Positions 9,080-17,276 of a stretch of 64,000 bases of DNA are shown in pieces; the first letter of the stretch is position 1, and each line of letters begins with the position of its first letter. Under the pieces are notes generated by a model, which ran no database searches, was not told where the DNA came from, and saw nothing but the letters and a program-made list of their open reading frames with translations. The DNA is from Mesorhizobium opportunistum WSM2075 (GTDB lineage Bacteria; Pseudomonadota; Alphaproteobacteria; Rhizobiales; Rhizobiaceae), in NCBI RefSeq assembly GCF_000176035.2, contig NC_015675.1, positions 5,274,001 through 5,338,000 of the forward strand, in the 5' to 3' direction. Position numbers and translations under genes: made by a program.

Positions 9080-9355
9080 ATGGCGACAGTCGAGAAAGTT
9101 AGCGTGGCGCTTTCGCCGGAGTTGCTTGAGATGGTCAAGGGCGCCGTCGACAGCGGGCGCTACGGATCGGCAAGCGAGGTGATCCGCGAGGCGCTGCGCG
9201 AGTGGCGGTTACGCCAGCCGTTGCGCGAGGCCGAGGCGGAACGGTTGCGCAAAGCCTGGATCGAGGGGTTGGAAAGCGGTCCATTCGCTCCTTTCGACAT
9301 CGAAGACATAAAACAGAAGGCCCGCAGCCGGCTCGTCGACGCTATCAAGAAATAG
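9080..9355 (+). CDS. ParD-like (CopG/Arc/MetJ) antitoxin
   Basis: The 91-residue protein starts at an ATG with AAGGAG eight bases upstream. Residues 6-45 (VSVALSPELLEMVKGAVDSG, then YGSASEVIREALREW) form a ribbon-helix-helix DNA-binding domain; the C-terminal half is charged and would wrap the toxin. It should neutralise the ParE-like toxin encoded four bases downstream and repress the shared promoter. The pair starts 54 bp after purN, with no terminator seen, so read-through from the purine operon is possible. Confidence 0.88.
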   Translation: MATVEKVSVALSPELLEMVKGAVDSGRYGSASEVIREALREWRLRQPLREAEAERLRKAWIEGLESGPFAPFDIEDIKQKARSRLVDAIKK

Positions 9356-9359
9356 CTTC

Positions 9360-9653
9360 ATGGTGAGCATGCCGATCATCCGCAGCCCGGCGGCAGAAGG
9401 AGACCTTGTCGATATCTGGCTTGCCATCGCCAATGACAGTCCACGTGCAGCCGATCACTTTCTTGATGCTATCGCGGAACGTATCCTGCAGCTTGCTGCC
9501 TTCCCCGAATCCGGACCACGTAGACCCGACATCGGCGCCGACGCGCGAGCGCTGACGATCGGCAACTATCTCATCCTGTATCGCCTCGCGGAGGGATGGA
9601 TCGAGATCGTGCGTATCGTGCATGGTGCGCGCGATGTTTCGACGCTGTTTTAG
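9360..9653 (+). CDS. ParE/RelE-superfamily toxin
   Basis: The 97-residue protein has the ParE pattern: IRSPAAEGDLVDIWLAIAND at the N-terminus, a central helix pair (AADHFLDAIAERILQLAAFP), GPRRPDIG, and the C-terminal beta strands with YLILYRLAEG and VRIVHGARD. ParE toxins attack DNA gyrase, RelE types cleave mRNA; the sequence fits ParE better. It follows its antitoxin by four bases. Start ATG GTG AGC ATG leaves two close in-frame choices (9360 or 9369). Confidence 0.87.
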   Translation: MVSMPIIRSPAAEGDLVDIWLAIANDSPRAADHFLDAIAERILQLAAFPESGPRRPDIGADARALTIGNYLILYRLAEGWIEIVRIVHGARDVSTLF

Positions 9654-9663
9654 GATCAAAGCC

Positions 9664-9995
9664 GTGGACGTCTTCGACAGTGCAATCCGAAGAAAAGGCG
9701 ATTTCGCCGGTATTTTTGAATATGACGAGACCGATGGGGCACAAAACGCTAGAGCCTATTTTATCTGAGCGAGATCAAGGGCCAGGCAGTTGGACCGATC
9801 ATTGGCACAATTCATATTCGCTCAGGCGCGTGGGCGATCACCGAGGCAGATGTCGCCGTTAGGTGGGATCGTGACAAGCAACGTGTAGGTCTGTTCATCT
9901 TCGGCACTTTGTCAGCGGCCTTTGATGCAACCACGGGCACGAAGTATGGTGGCGGATATGGCAAGGATTTCAATGCCGACATTCCCTGGTCCTGA
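9664..9995 (+). pseudogene. Frameshifted ORF directly after the toxin gene (about 110 codons)
   Basis: Reading GTG at 9664 gives VDVFDSAIRRKGDFAGIFEY and on to AQNARAYF, ending at TGA 9766-9768. From the T4 run at 9759-9762 the next frame continues as LSEIKGQAVGPIIGT, then RSGAWAITEADVAVRW and VGLFIFGTLSAAFDA to a stop at 9993-9995. Adding one T to the run joins them into one protein of about 110 residues. Both halves have normal composition for a soluble beta-rich protein. I recall similar unnamed rhizobial proteins but assign no function. It starts ten bases after the toxin stop. It may be a true pseudogene, a sequencing error in the T run, or a programmed shift. Confidence 0.65.
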
Positions 9996-10004
9996 CCAAT
10001 ACCG

Positions 10005-10517
10005 ATGAGACAGCTGCTTGTCCTGCGCCACGCTAAGTCGAGTCGGGATGATCCCAAGCTTGCCGATTTCGACCGGCCGCTCGCCGAGCGCGGGTTGAAG
10101 ACGGCGCCGCTGATCGGGCGCGAGCTTGCGGCGCGCGACTGGGTTCCGGATCTGGCGCTGGTGTCGCCGGCGCTGCGCACACGCGACACCTGGCGGCTGG
10201 TGGCGGCGGAGTTGCCCATGCATCCTCGATCTGTGTTTGCCGAGGCGCTCTATGACGCTTCGGCGGCGGATATTCTGAGCCAGATTCGCCTGGCCGATCC
10301 GTCGAACGGTTGCCTGCTGGTGGTCGGCCACAATCCGGGCCTGGAGGATCTGGCGAAACAGCTTGCCGGTTCAGGATCGGAAGCGAAAGCGCGCAAGCGG
10401 CTCGAGGAAAAGTTCCCGACGGCAGCCCTTGCGCGCTTGGTCTTCGAGGGCGACTGGTCCGGCCTGTCGTCCGCGCGGCTGACGCATTTCCTGCGGCCGA
10501 GGGATCTGAGCCAGTAG
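10005..10517 (+). CDS. SixA-like histidine phosphatase
   Basis: The 170-residue protein begins LLVLRHAKSS; RHA (catalytic His9) and the later LVVGHNPGLEDL (second catalytic His) define the branch-1 histidine phosphatase superfamily, SixA type. SixA in E. coli removes phosphate from histidine phosphotransfer proteins, but rhizobial members have no proven substrate. It is cytoplasmic, with no signal peptide. It follows the frameshifted ORF by nine bases and ends before the DUF680 group on the opposite strand. Confidence 0.88.
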   Translation: MRQLLVLRHAKSSRDDPKLADFDRPLAERGLKTAPLIGRELAARDWVPDLALVSPALRTRDTWRLVAAELPMHPRSVFAEALYDASAADILSQIRLADPSNGCLLVVGHNPGLEDLAKQLAGSGSEAKARKRLEEKFPTAALARLVFEGDWSGLSSARLTHFLRPRDLSQ

Positions 10518-10571
10518 GCTGATGTTGGCAGGAACGGCGGGGCGAACCCGCCGCATATCTGCCCACGGACA

Positions 10572-10811
10572 TCAGTTCCCCCAGATGCCCTGGCCGGGTT
10601 CGGGCCATTCCTTGGCGGGTTTCATGTTGGTGTCGGCTGCCTTGTGCCCGGCCATGTCCGTGTCCTTGACCGCGCCGGTGGCGGCATGGTCGACGCCGGC
10701 AACCGAGGCGACCGGCTGGTTGGCACCATCGGAGCCATAGTGGTCACTGCCGGCAAAAGCAGCGCCGGTCATAACGAGAATGGCGGCGGTAGCGAGAGCG
10801 ATCCTGTTCAT
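10572..10811 (-). CDS. DUF680 family small exported protein, copy 1
   Basis: The start at 10811 (MNRIALATAAILVMTGAAFAG) gives a clean signal peptide cut after AFA. The mature part starts GSDHYGSDGANQPVA and ends PGQGIWGN, the DUF680 pattern. It is 79 residues, somewhat longer than copies 2 and 3. DUF680 proteins are short periplasmic proteins of unknown role, found mainly in Mesorhizobium. It is separated from copy 2 by a 328-bp gap that contains a repeat element and copy 2's terminator. Confidence 0.85.
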   Translation of the reverse strand: MNRIALATAAILVMTGAAFAGSDHYGSDGANQPVASVAGVDHAATGAVKDTDMAGHKAADTNMKPAKEWPEPGQGIWGN

Positions 10812-10863
10812 TTCAATCTCCTGTTTCATCCGTTGGGCGGCGTCTTGGGAGGACGGTTCCGCT

Positions 10864-10914
10864 AGAGCATGATGCCAAAAAATGTGACGCGGCTTTCGGG
10901 CGCCCTCATGCTCT
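10864..10914. repeat. Palindromic intergenic repeat (Mesorhizobium type)
   Basis: AGAGCATGA (10864-10872) and TCATGCTCT (10906-10914) are perfect inverted arms around a core with AAAAAATGTGACGCGG and CTTTCGGGCG. This matches the general design of the GAGCATGAT...ATCATGCTC elements scattered in rhizobial genomes. The sequence just after it (ATCTCTTTGATTTAGAG) also belongs to copies I remember. A related element lies at 32718-32760. Confidence 0.75.
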
Positions 10915-11078
10915 ATCTCTTTGATTTAGAGGCGAATTCAGATTTCAGGTCATTCGACTTGAAATCATCCGGCTCTATGGACAAGACCCGAGGCCGCCAC
11001 GTTTTATTCCTGGAGATGGAAGCTTTTTTCTAGACCGACGGCCCAAGACGGTGCCCGTCAGTGCCTGCGCCATGGCAC

Positions 11079-11113
11079 AAAAAACAAGAGCGGCGGGCCA
11101 AGCCCACCGCTCT
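11079..11113 (-). terminator. Rho-independent terminator of DUF680 copy 2
   Basis: On the minus strand AGAGCGGTGGGC and GCCCGCCGCTCT form a 12-bp stem (one mismatch/G-T) with a short loop, followed by TGTTTTTT. It lies 26 bp after the stop codon of the gene ending at 11140. Confidence 0.85.
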
Positions 11114-11139
11114 TTGTCGTCATGCAGGGTTTGAAGCTG

Positions 11140-11367
11140 TTAGCGGCCCCAGATGCCCTGGCCCGACTCGGCAGGAACCTTCGCATTGGCGTCGGCCTGC
11201 GTCTTGTCGATCTTCAGGATCGAACCGGTGCGGAGCGTGTCGACGTTGGAAGTCGACTGGTTGGCGACCGGCTGGTTGGCATTGTTGGAGCCATAATTGT
11301 CGCTGCCGGCGAAAGCGGTGCCCGTGGCGACGAGGATGGCGGCGGCGGTAAGAGCGATCTTGGTCAT
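11140..11367 (-). CDS. DUF680 family small exported protein, copy 2
   Basis: The 75-residue protein has signal peptide MTKIALTAAAILVATGTAFA, then GSDNYGSNNANQPVANQS and the ending GQGIWGR. Its first 27 residues are almost identical to copy 3, which points to recent tandem duplication. It is probably periplasmic, function unknown. A strong terminator follows. Confidence 0.88.
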   Translation of the reverse strand: MTKIALTAAAILVATGTAFAGSDNYGSNNANQPVANQSTSNVDTLRTGSILKIDKTQADANAKVPAESGQGIWGR

Positions 11368-11418
11368 TTTATTTACTCCTGATTTGAAGATTGGTTGCGA
11401 TCGGTTCGGGAAACGCGA

Positions 11419-11625
11419 TTAGTGGTTGCCGAAGAGGTTGTGATCGGCGCCCTGCGGAGCCGGGGCCTGGACGGTTCCGTTCGACTTCGAGATCGAAGCG
11501 GTAACGGAATGGTCGACAGTGGCGGCGGGCTGATTGGCGTTGGCCGAGCCATAATTGTCGCTGCCGGCAAAGGCCGTGCCCGTGGCAACGAGGATGGCGG
11601 CGGCGGTAAGAGCGATCTTGGTCAT
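11419..11625 (-). CDS. DUF680 family small exported protein, copy 3
   Basis: The 68-residue protein shares the whole signal peptide and GSDNYGS.NANQP with copy 2 but ends differently (GADHNLFGNH), with no GIWG motif. The DNA coding for the first 25 codons is nearly identical to copy 2 while the 3' halves diverge, which suggests duplication followed by divergence or gene conversion of the 5' part. Probably periplasmic; function unknown. Confidence 0.86.
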   Translation of the reverse strand: MTKIALTAAAILVATGTAFAGSDNYGSANANQPAATVDHSVTASISKSNGTVQAPAPQGADHNLFGNH

Positions 11626-12124
11626 TTTGGTTACTCCAGTTTGCTAGTCCTGTCCGTCTAGTGGCGTGCCCTTGGGAGGAATTTCGCGTCGCTCGGACCA
11701 CCCCGAAGTAGGGAATGCCTTTTTTGATTTCCAGTCGCATCGGTTTTGCAGTTATTCGTTATATTATGGACAATGCATATTGCACCGCAGCAAATGCGAC
11801 ATGACTTCTCCAATATTTCCAGTAACTTAAGTTTTCGCCTTCGACGAAAGCGACACCAGTTCGCGATCTATTGTTCACCATTTGCGATACAATCTGTCAA
11901 TCAGAACCGAACCGTTCGGTTCGATTTAATGCTGAAGTGGACGCCGAAATGGATGGATCGAGCCTGCGAAAAGCCTTTCGCCGCCGGCCACCTGCCCGCA
12001 TTTGCCTTGCGTCGAGATCGAGACTATCGCTCATTTCAAGTCTGATTGTCGGATGCGGCGGCCGTTCAAGCCCAGGGCAGCCCGCCGCGATCGAGAAGAG
12101 ACGGATGCAGGAACAGCAACAGAC
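11626..12124. other. Gene-free divergent regulatory region
   Basis: This 499-bp stretch between DUF680 copy 3 and the response regulator is AT-richer than its surroundings in its middle (11740-11900). It should hold both divergent promoters. It contains the dyad at 11905-11921. Open frames running through 11870-12120 have no ribosome-binding site and I do not accept them as genes. Confidence 0.5.
11905..11921. promoter_or_regulatory. Dyad AACCGAA-N3-TTCGGTT, possible operator
   Basis: A perfect 7-bp inverted repeat with a CCG spacer lies about 200 bp upstream of the response-regulator gene, at the edge of the AT-rich part where a promoter is expected. Sites of this shape are typical of TetR-type or response-regulator operators. 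The binding protein is unknown. Confidence 0.45.
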
Positions 12125-12802
12125 ATGCGATTGCTGCTTGTCGAGGACAACCACGAACTGGCGGACTGGCTGGGCAAGACCCTACGCCAGGCGCATTATG
12201 TCGTCGACATCGTGCATGACGGCGAGGATGTCGAGCATGCGCTGGCGGCCGGCGACCACGCACTCATCATCCTCGACCTTGCGCTGCCGCGCATGGGCGG
12301 AATGGAGGTGCTGCGCATGCTGCGGGCGCGCGGCAACCGTGTGCCGGTGATCGTGCTCACAGCCAATGCCAGCCTCGACGGCCGCGTTAAAGGCCTCAAC
12401 GAAGGCGCGGACGACTACCTGGCCAAGCCTTTCCAGATCGAGGAACTCGAAGCGCGTATCCGCGTGCAGTTGCGCCGCGCCAATGACCGCACCGCGCCGA
12501 TGATCACCTGCGGTGACCTCGTCTTCGACACCAACACAAGGCTGTTTTCGCTCGCGGGCGAAACGCTGGCGCTGACACCGCGCGAACACGCAGTGCTGGA
12601 ACAATTGATGGTCAAGGCCGGGCGCACCGTGAGCAAGGCGGCATTGTCGGCCGCGATCTACGATTTCGAGACCGACGCCGATCCTAGCGCCATCGAGATC
12701 TACGTGCACCGCGTGCGCAAGAAACTCGAAGGGTCGCGGGTCCAGATCGCCACACTGCGTGGCCTCGGCTACCTCTTGCGCCAAGACGATTTGGCGCCGT
12801 GA
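12125..12802 (+). CDS. OmpR-family response regulator (TctD/QseB-like)
   Basis: The 225-residue protein has an N-terminal receiver domain (acidic pair E7/D8, phospho-acceptor D51, K101 in AKPF) and a C-terminal winged-helix DNA-binding domain ending in RGLGYLLR. The start at 12125 (MRLLLVEDN) is used because upstream codons are not conserved-looking. The sensor kinase follows 13 bp downstream, so the two form an operon. Regulatory targets may include the ABC importer encoded on the other strand next to it, by position only. Confidence 0.92.
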   Translation: MRLLLVEDNHELADWLGKTLRQAHYVVDIVHDGEDVEHALAAGDHALIILDLALPRMGGMEVLRMLRARGNRVPVIVLTANASLDGRVKGLNEGADDYLAKPFQIEELEARIRVQLRRANDRTAPMITCGDLVFDTNTRLFSLAGETLALTPREHAVLEQLMVKAGRTVSKAALSAAIYDFETDADPSAIEIYVHRVRKKLEGSRVQIATLRGLGYLLRQDDLAP

Positions 12803-12815
12803 CGATCCTGGCGCC

Positions 12816-14168
12816 ATGAGGATCAACAGCCTCCGCCTGCAATTGCTGGCATGGGTGGTGCTGCCGCTTGCCGGGCTCGCGACCATCAACCTGTGGACCA
12901 GCCAGCGCAACGCACTGGCGACCGCAGACCTGGTCACCGACCGGATGCTGGTCGGATCGGCGCGGGCGATTGCCGAGCAGGTCGCCATGGTCGACGGCGT
13001 GCTCGATGCCACGGTGCCCCCGGCCGCGATCGAGATGTTCGACACCGGCGACCGCGACAGCGTCTACTATCGCGTCGAGACAGCCGGCGGGCGGCTGCTG
13101 ACCGGATACCCCGACCTGCCCGAAGCGCCGCAGCATGCCAGTGTCGAGGCTGCCTATCGCGATCACCAGCTACGGCTCATGACCCTTGGCCATGCGGTGA
13201 TCGGCGCCGGCAACGACTCGCCGATATCGGTCACCGTGGGCGTCACCCTTGCCGGCCATGACGCCATGGTCAAACGGCTTTGGTTCAGCGCCTTTGCCCA
13301 GCAACTGGCGCTGGTGGCGATTGCCGGCGTGTTCGTGCTGCTCGGCTTGCGTCGCGGCCTGGCGCCGCTGATCCGGCTGCGCGATGCGGTACGCTCGCCA
13401 AACCGCAGCGACCTTGACCCCGTCGAAGTGCCCGGTGCGCAAAGCGAGATCCGCCCGCTGATCGACGCCCTCAACGCCTACATGGAGCGCGTGCGGGCGC
13501 AGATGGCGGCGCAACGCCGCTTCATCGCCAACGCGGCGCACCAGCTGCGCACGCCTCTGGCGCTGCTGTCCACACAGGCAAGCTATGCGCTTCGCGAAAG
13601 TGCCGCCGATGCCCGCCAGGAGGCGCTGGTGGCGCTGCAGGCGAGTTCCGGCAAACTGGCGCGGCTGGCCGAACAGCTCCTGACCCTGTCACGCGCCGAG
13701 CCAGGCAGCCGGCGGCCGCGCGCCGACCGCGTCGACCTGGCCGAAGCCGCCCGCCACGTGCTGGAAACGCAGGCCCCGACAGCGATCGCCCGCAACATCG
13801 ATCTCGGCCTCGAGGAGGCCGGTCCCGTGCCGGTCACCGGCGACGGCACCATGCTGCGCGAGATGATCGTCAACCTTGTCGACAACGCGCTGCGCTACTC
13901 CCCGGTCGGGGGGCGTGTCACGGTCAGCCTGGCGGCCCTCGATGGCGAGGCCGTGCTGACCGTCGCCGACAACGGACCCGGCATCCCGGCGGACGAGCGC
14001 GAGCATGTGTTCGAACGCTTCTATCGCGTCGCCGGTTCGAGCGAGCAAGGCAGCGGGCTCGGGCTGGCGATCGTGCGCGAGGTGGTCGAGAACGCCGGCG
14101 GCCGCGTCACCCTCGGGGATGGTGCGGCCGGCGGTCTGGTGGTCGAGGTCAGGCTGCCCTTGGCCTGA
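12816..14168 (+). CDS. Sensor histidine kinase, TctE-like
   Basis: The 450-residue protein has a first membrane helix (residues 9-26), a periplasmic part of about 130 residues that fits the 2CSK_N sensor domain of TctE-like kinases, a second helix (about 160-177), a HAMP-like linker, the HisKA motif with H242 (AAHQLRTPLALL), and a HATPase region with N (NLVDNALRYSP), G1 (DNGPGIP) and G2 (GSGLGLAI) boxes. TctE kinases usually sense carboxylates and control tripartite tricarboxylate transporters; here no such transporter is adjacent. Confidence 0.92.
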   Translation: MRINSLRLQLLAWVVLPLAGLATINLWTSQRNALATADLVTDRMLVGSARAIAEQVAMVDGVLDATVPPAAIEMFDTGDRDSVYYRVETAGGRLLTGYPDLPEAPQHASVEAAYRDHQLRLMTLGHAVIGAGNDSPISVTVGVTLAGHDAMVKRLWFSAFAQQLALVAIAGVFVLLGLRRGLAPLIRLRDAVRSPNRSDLDPVEVPGAQSEIRPLIDALNAYMERVRAQMAAQRRFIANAAHQLRTPLALLSTQASYALRESAADARQEALVALQASSGKLARLAEQLLTLSRAEPGSRRPRADRVDLAEAARHVLETQAPTAIARNIDLGLEEAGPVPVTGDGTMLREMIVNLVDNALRYSPVGGRVTVSLAALDGEAVLTVADNGPGIPADEREHVFERFYRVAGSSEQGSGLGLAIVREVVENAGGRVTLGDGAAGGLVVEVRLPLA

Positions 14169-14196
14169 CTGGTCAGGCTGCCCCTGGTCTGACCGA

Positions 14197-15075
14197 TCAC
14201 GTTCCCTGCTCGTTGAACGGCGCCGGCCGCCACTTCACGACATAGTTCTCGAAGCGGGTGATGATGAACTCCACCACCAGCGCCATGACAGCCAGGATGA
14301 TCATCGCGGCGAACACGCCATTGGCGTTGAATGCGCCCTGCGCGGTCGAGATCAGCAGGCCCATGCCTTGCTTGGCGCCGAGGAACTCGCCGACCACCGC
14401 GCCGACCAGCGCGAAGCCGAAGCTGACATGCAGGCTGGCGAGGATCCAGCTCATCGCCGAAGGAATGATGACGGTGCGGGTGATCTGGAACGGCGAGGCG
14501 CCAAGGATCTGGGCATTGGCGATCATTGCCCTGTCGGCCTCGCGCACGCCCTGGAAGGCGTTGGCGAAAACAACGAAGAACACCATCACCACGGCAAGCG
14601 CCACTTTGGACGCCATGCCGAGGCCGAGCGCGATGATGAACACCGAGCCGAGCACGACGCGCGGCACCGAATTGGCGATCTTGATGTAGATCGAAAAGAC
14701 ATCCGCCAACAGCCGATTGCGGCCGAGGATGATGCCGGCGGCGATGCCGCCAAGGGCACCGATGACAAAGCCGAGGAAGGTTTCCTCCAGCGTCACGTAG
14801 ATCTGCAGCCAGAGCGGGCCTTGCGAGGTGCCTTCGGTGATCCACGACCAGATCTGCTGCCAGATGCCGGAAGGGCTGGCGAAGAAGAACGGGTCGATGA
14901 TGTTGTAGTCGGCGCCGAGTTCCCACAGGCCAAGGAAGACGACCAGGATCGCCAGGCGCAAGGAGATGACAAGCGCGTGGCGGCGGCGCAGCCTTGCCCT
15001 CGCCCGGGCTTCGGCAACGGCGATGGAAGCATCGCGGACAGCGGCCTGGTTGGCGGTCGGAGAGATTGCGGTCAT
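14197..15075 (-). CDS. ABC transporter permease (SsuC/ThiX/NrtB type)
   Basis: The 292-residue protein has about six membrane helices and the BPD_transp_1 EAA-type loop (VFANAFQGVREADRAMIANA then LGASPFQIT). It is the membrane channel of a nitrate/sulfonate/taurine/pyrimidine-precursor type importer. It is encoded 13 bp after the ATPase gene and convergent with the sensor kinase, 28 bp away. I see no terminator between the convergent genes. Confidence 0.93.
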   Translation of the reverse strand: MTAISPTANQAAVRDASIAVAEARARARLRRRHALVISLRLAILVVFLGLWELGADYNIIDPFFFASPSGIWQQIWSWITEGTSQGPLWLQIYVTLEETFLGFVIGALGGIAAGIILGRNRLLADVFSIYIKIANSVPRVVLGSVFIIALGLGMASKVALAVVMVFFVVFANAFQGVREADRAMIANAQILGASPFQITRTVIIPSAMSWILASLHVSFGFALVGAVVGEFLGAKQGMGLLISTAQGAFNANGVFAAMIILAVMALVVEFIITRFENYVVKWRPAPFNEQGT

Positions 15076-15088
15076 GCTGTTTCTCCTT

Positions 15089-15943
15089 TCAATGTCCGGT
15101 CTGCAAGGTCCGGCTCTGGCCGAGCTGCACTTCCTCGCGCAGATCGTTCCAGATCACCTTGGCGATCTCGACGAAGTTCGGGTCGTAGCGGATGTCGGCC
15201 ATGACGCGCGGGCGCGGCAGGTCGATGCGGTAGACGCTCTTGACCGTGCCCGGCCCAGCGGTGAGCACATAGACCTTGTCGGCCAGCGCCACCGCCTCCT
15301 CGAGGTCGTGGGTGACGAAGACAACCGAAGATTTCTGCTCCGACCACAAACCTAGCAATTCGTCCTGCATGGCGGTGCGCGTCTGCATGTCGAGCGCGCT
15401 GAACGGCTCGTCCATCAAAAGGATCTTGGGCTGGTTGATGAAGGTCTGCGCCAGCGCGACGCGCTTGCGCATGCCGCCCGAAAGCTGGTGCGGATAGTGC
15501 TTCTCGAAGCGGCCGAGGCCGACGCGGGCGATCCAGTCGCGGGCGCGGTCGTAGGCCTGCGCCTTCGGCGTGCCGCGATAGAGTGGACCGGCGGCGACAT
15601 TGTCGATGACACTGCGCCAGGGAAACAGCGCATCCGCCTGGAAGACAAAGCCGATGTCCCGGCTGATATCGGTGACCGGCGTGCCCATGACGCGGACATT
15701 GCCGGTCGTCGGCCGCAACAGGCCGGTGACCAGGTTGAGCGTCGTCGACTTGCCGCAGCCGGTCGGCCCGACGACGCAGGCGAACTCGCCGCGCGCCACG
15801 GTCATCGTGAAATCGCGGATCGCCGTCATCATGTGGCCGTCGGGCGTGACGAAACGCAAGGTCACATCATCGATGGCGATCGCGGCGTCGGCTTGTGGCG
15901 CGGCCTGAGACAGCTTCTCGGCCGCCATGGGTTGCACTTGCAT
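15089..15943 (-). CDS. ABC transporter ATP-binding protein (SsuB/TauB type)
   Basis: The 284-residue protein carries Walker A GPTGCGKST, Q-loop VFQADALFPWRS, signature LSGGMRKRVALA, Walker B ILLMDEPFSALD and the switch His in VTHDLEEA. The start at 15943 has CAGGAG six bases upstream; the frame extends further but through the intergenic region. It drives import with the adjacent permease and solute-binding protein. Confidence 0.95.
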   Translation of the reverse strand: MQVQPMAAEKLSQAAPQADAAIAIDDVTLRFVTPDGHMMTAIRDFTMTVARGEFACVVGPTGCGKSTTLNLVTGLLRPTTGNVRVMGTPVTDISRDIGFVFQADALFPWRSVIDNVAAGPLYRGTPKAQAYDRARDWIARVGLGRFEKHYPHQLSGGMRKRVALAQTFINQPKILLMDEPFSALDMQTRTAMQDELLGLWSEQKSSVVFVTHDLEEAVALADKVYVLTAGPGTVKSVYRIDLPRPRVMADIRYDPNFVEIAKVIWNDLREEVQLGQSRTLQTGH

Positions 15944-16086
15944 GGCGCACTCCTGTCGCAATGGGGCAAGGGGAGCCCGCGGCAGTGCCACGGATCTCCA
16001 GGTGTTCGGGATGCCGCGCCGCTGCCTTCTTGATTCAAGCAGCCGGCGCAAACCCTTGTTATTCAACGAGTGGCTGGCGGGCGCCG

Positions 16087-17100
16087 CTATTTGGCGGCGT
16101 CGACGAATTCCGTCGTATAGGTCTTCGACAGGTCGATCTGCTTGCCTTGCAGGCTCTTCGAGAATGTCGAGAGAACCTTGAGCACGGTCGGCGGGCCATC
16201 GGCCGGCATGCGGCCATCCGGCGTGAACATCGCCTTGCCACCGGCCAGCCCCTGCACGTAGAGGTCGCGGTTGCCGGCATAATAATCCTTCGGCATCTTG
16301 TCGGCGATCTCCTCGGCCGAATGCGTGGCGATGAATTTCATCGTCTTGACGAAGGCATTGGCGAGCTTCTGCGCCTCATCCTTGTGGCCTTCCAGCCAGG
16401 AGGACTGGACATAGAAGGACGCCGCCGGATAGTCGCCGCCCAGCGCTTCCTTGGTCTTTTCGGGCGTGCGCATGTCGACCAGGATGCTTGCCTCGCCGGT
16501 CTTGAGCAGTTTGGCGATGGTCGGCTCGGTGGTCATGCCGGCCTGGATCTGATCCTGCTTGACGGCGGCGATGAAGGTGTTGCCGGCGCCGACCGGCAGC
16601 AGCGTGTAGTCGCCGGGCTTCAGGCCGCCGCGCACGGCAAGATACTGGGTCAGGAAATCGGTCGAGGAGCCGAGACCGGTGACGCCGAGCGTGGCGCCCT
16701 TGAAGTCGGCGGGCGACTTGATCTCGGGGTGCTTGGCGGAGACCAGCTCGACCTCGCCAGGCGCCTGGCTGAACTGGACGATCGACTGGATGTATTTGCC
16801 CTTCGATTGCAGGTCGACGGTGTGATCGTAGAAGCCGACAACGCCCTGGACGGCACCGGCCAGCAGTTCATTTTCGGCCTCGACCCCGGCGCGCGAGTTG
16901 AGCAGTTCGACATCGAGCCCCTGGTCCTTGAAGTAGCCGAGCTGCTGGGTGAGCACGGCAGGCAGATAGATCTGCTTTTCCATGCCGCCGACGATGATGG
17001 TGATCTTGTCGGCAGCAGAAGCCACCGTGGCGCTTGTGGCTGCAATAGCAAGGGTTAGCGCCGCTGTGCGCAGGGCGCACTTCGAGATGAAACCGGTCAC
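16087..17100 (-). CDS. NMT1/SsuA-like solute-binding protein
   Basis: The GTG at 17100 has GGAGGAAG just upstream and opens a proper signal peptide (positive start, then ALRTAALTLAIAATSATVASA). The 337-residue protein contains ITIIVGGMEKQIYLPAVLTQ and QGLDVELLNSRAGVEAENEL, typical of the family that binds sulfonates, nitrate or hydroxymethylpyrimidine-like compounds. The ligand cannot be read from sequence. A 143-bp gap, without a clear terminator, separates it from the ATPase gene; all three form one minus-strand transport unit. Confidence 0.9.
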   Translation of the reverse strand: MTGFISKCALRTAALTLAIAATSATVASAADKITIIVGGMEKQIYLPAVLTQQLGYFKDQGLDVELLNSRAGVEAENELLAGAVQGVVGFYDHTVDLQSKGKYIQSIVQFSQAPGEVELVSAKHPEIKSPADFKGATLGVTGLGSSTDFLTQYLAVRGGLKPGDYTLLPVGAGNTFIAAVKQDQIQAGMTTEPTIAKLLKTGEASILVDMRTPEKTKEALGGDYPAASFYVQSSWLEGHKDEAQKLANAFVKTMKFIATHSAEEIADKMPKDYYAGNRDLYVQGLAGGKAMFTPDGRMPADGPPTVLKVLSTFSKSLQGKQIDLSKTYTTEFVDAAK

Positions 17101-17276
17101 GAAACTTCCTCCACTTGGGCGGCGCGCCATCCCGGCTGCGCCGCATTCCTCCTTACCGGCCGCTCCCGCACCGGTCACACGGCGAACGCCGCAATGACTT
17201 CATGGCACGCCCAAGCTTTCAGCTGGCTTTCAGTCGTTTTAGCGGCCGTTGAAATGGAATCCGTTGTGGCTGCCGG

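Larger units (their letters stand above)
10812..11139. other. Gene-free region between DUF680 copies 1 and 2
   Basis: It holds the promoter side of copy 1, a palindromic repeat element (10864-10914) with an AT-richer tail to about 10980, and the terminator of copy 2 (11079-11113). No ORF of quality is present. Confidence 0.5.
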
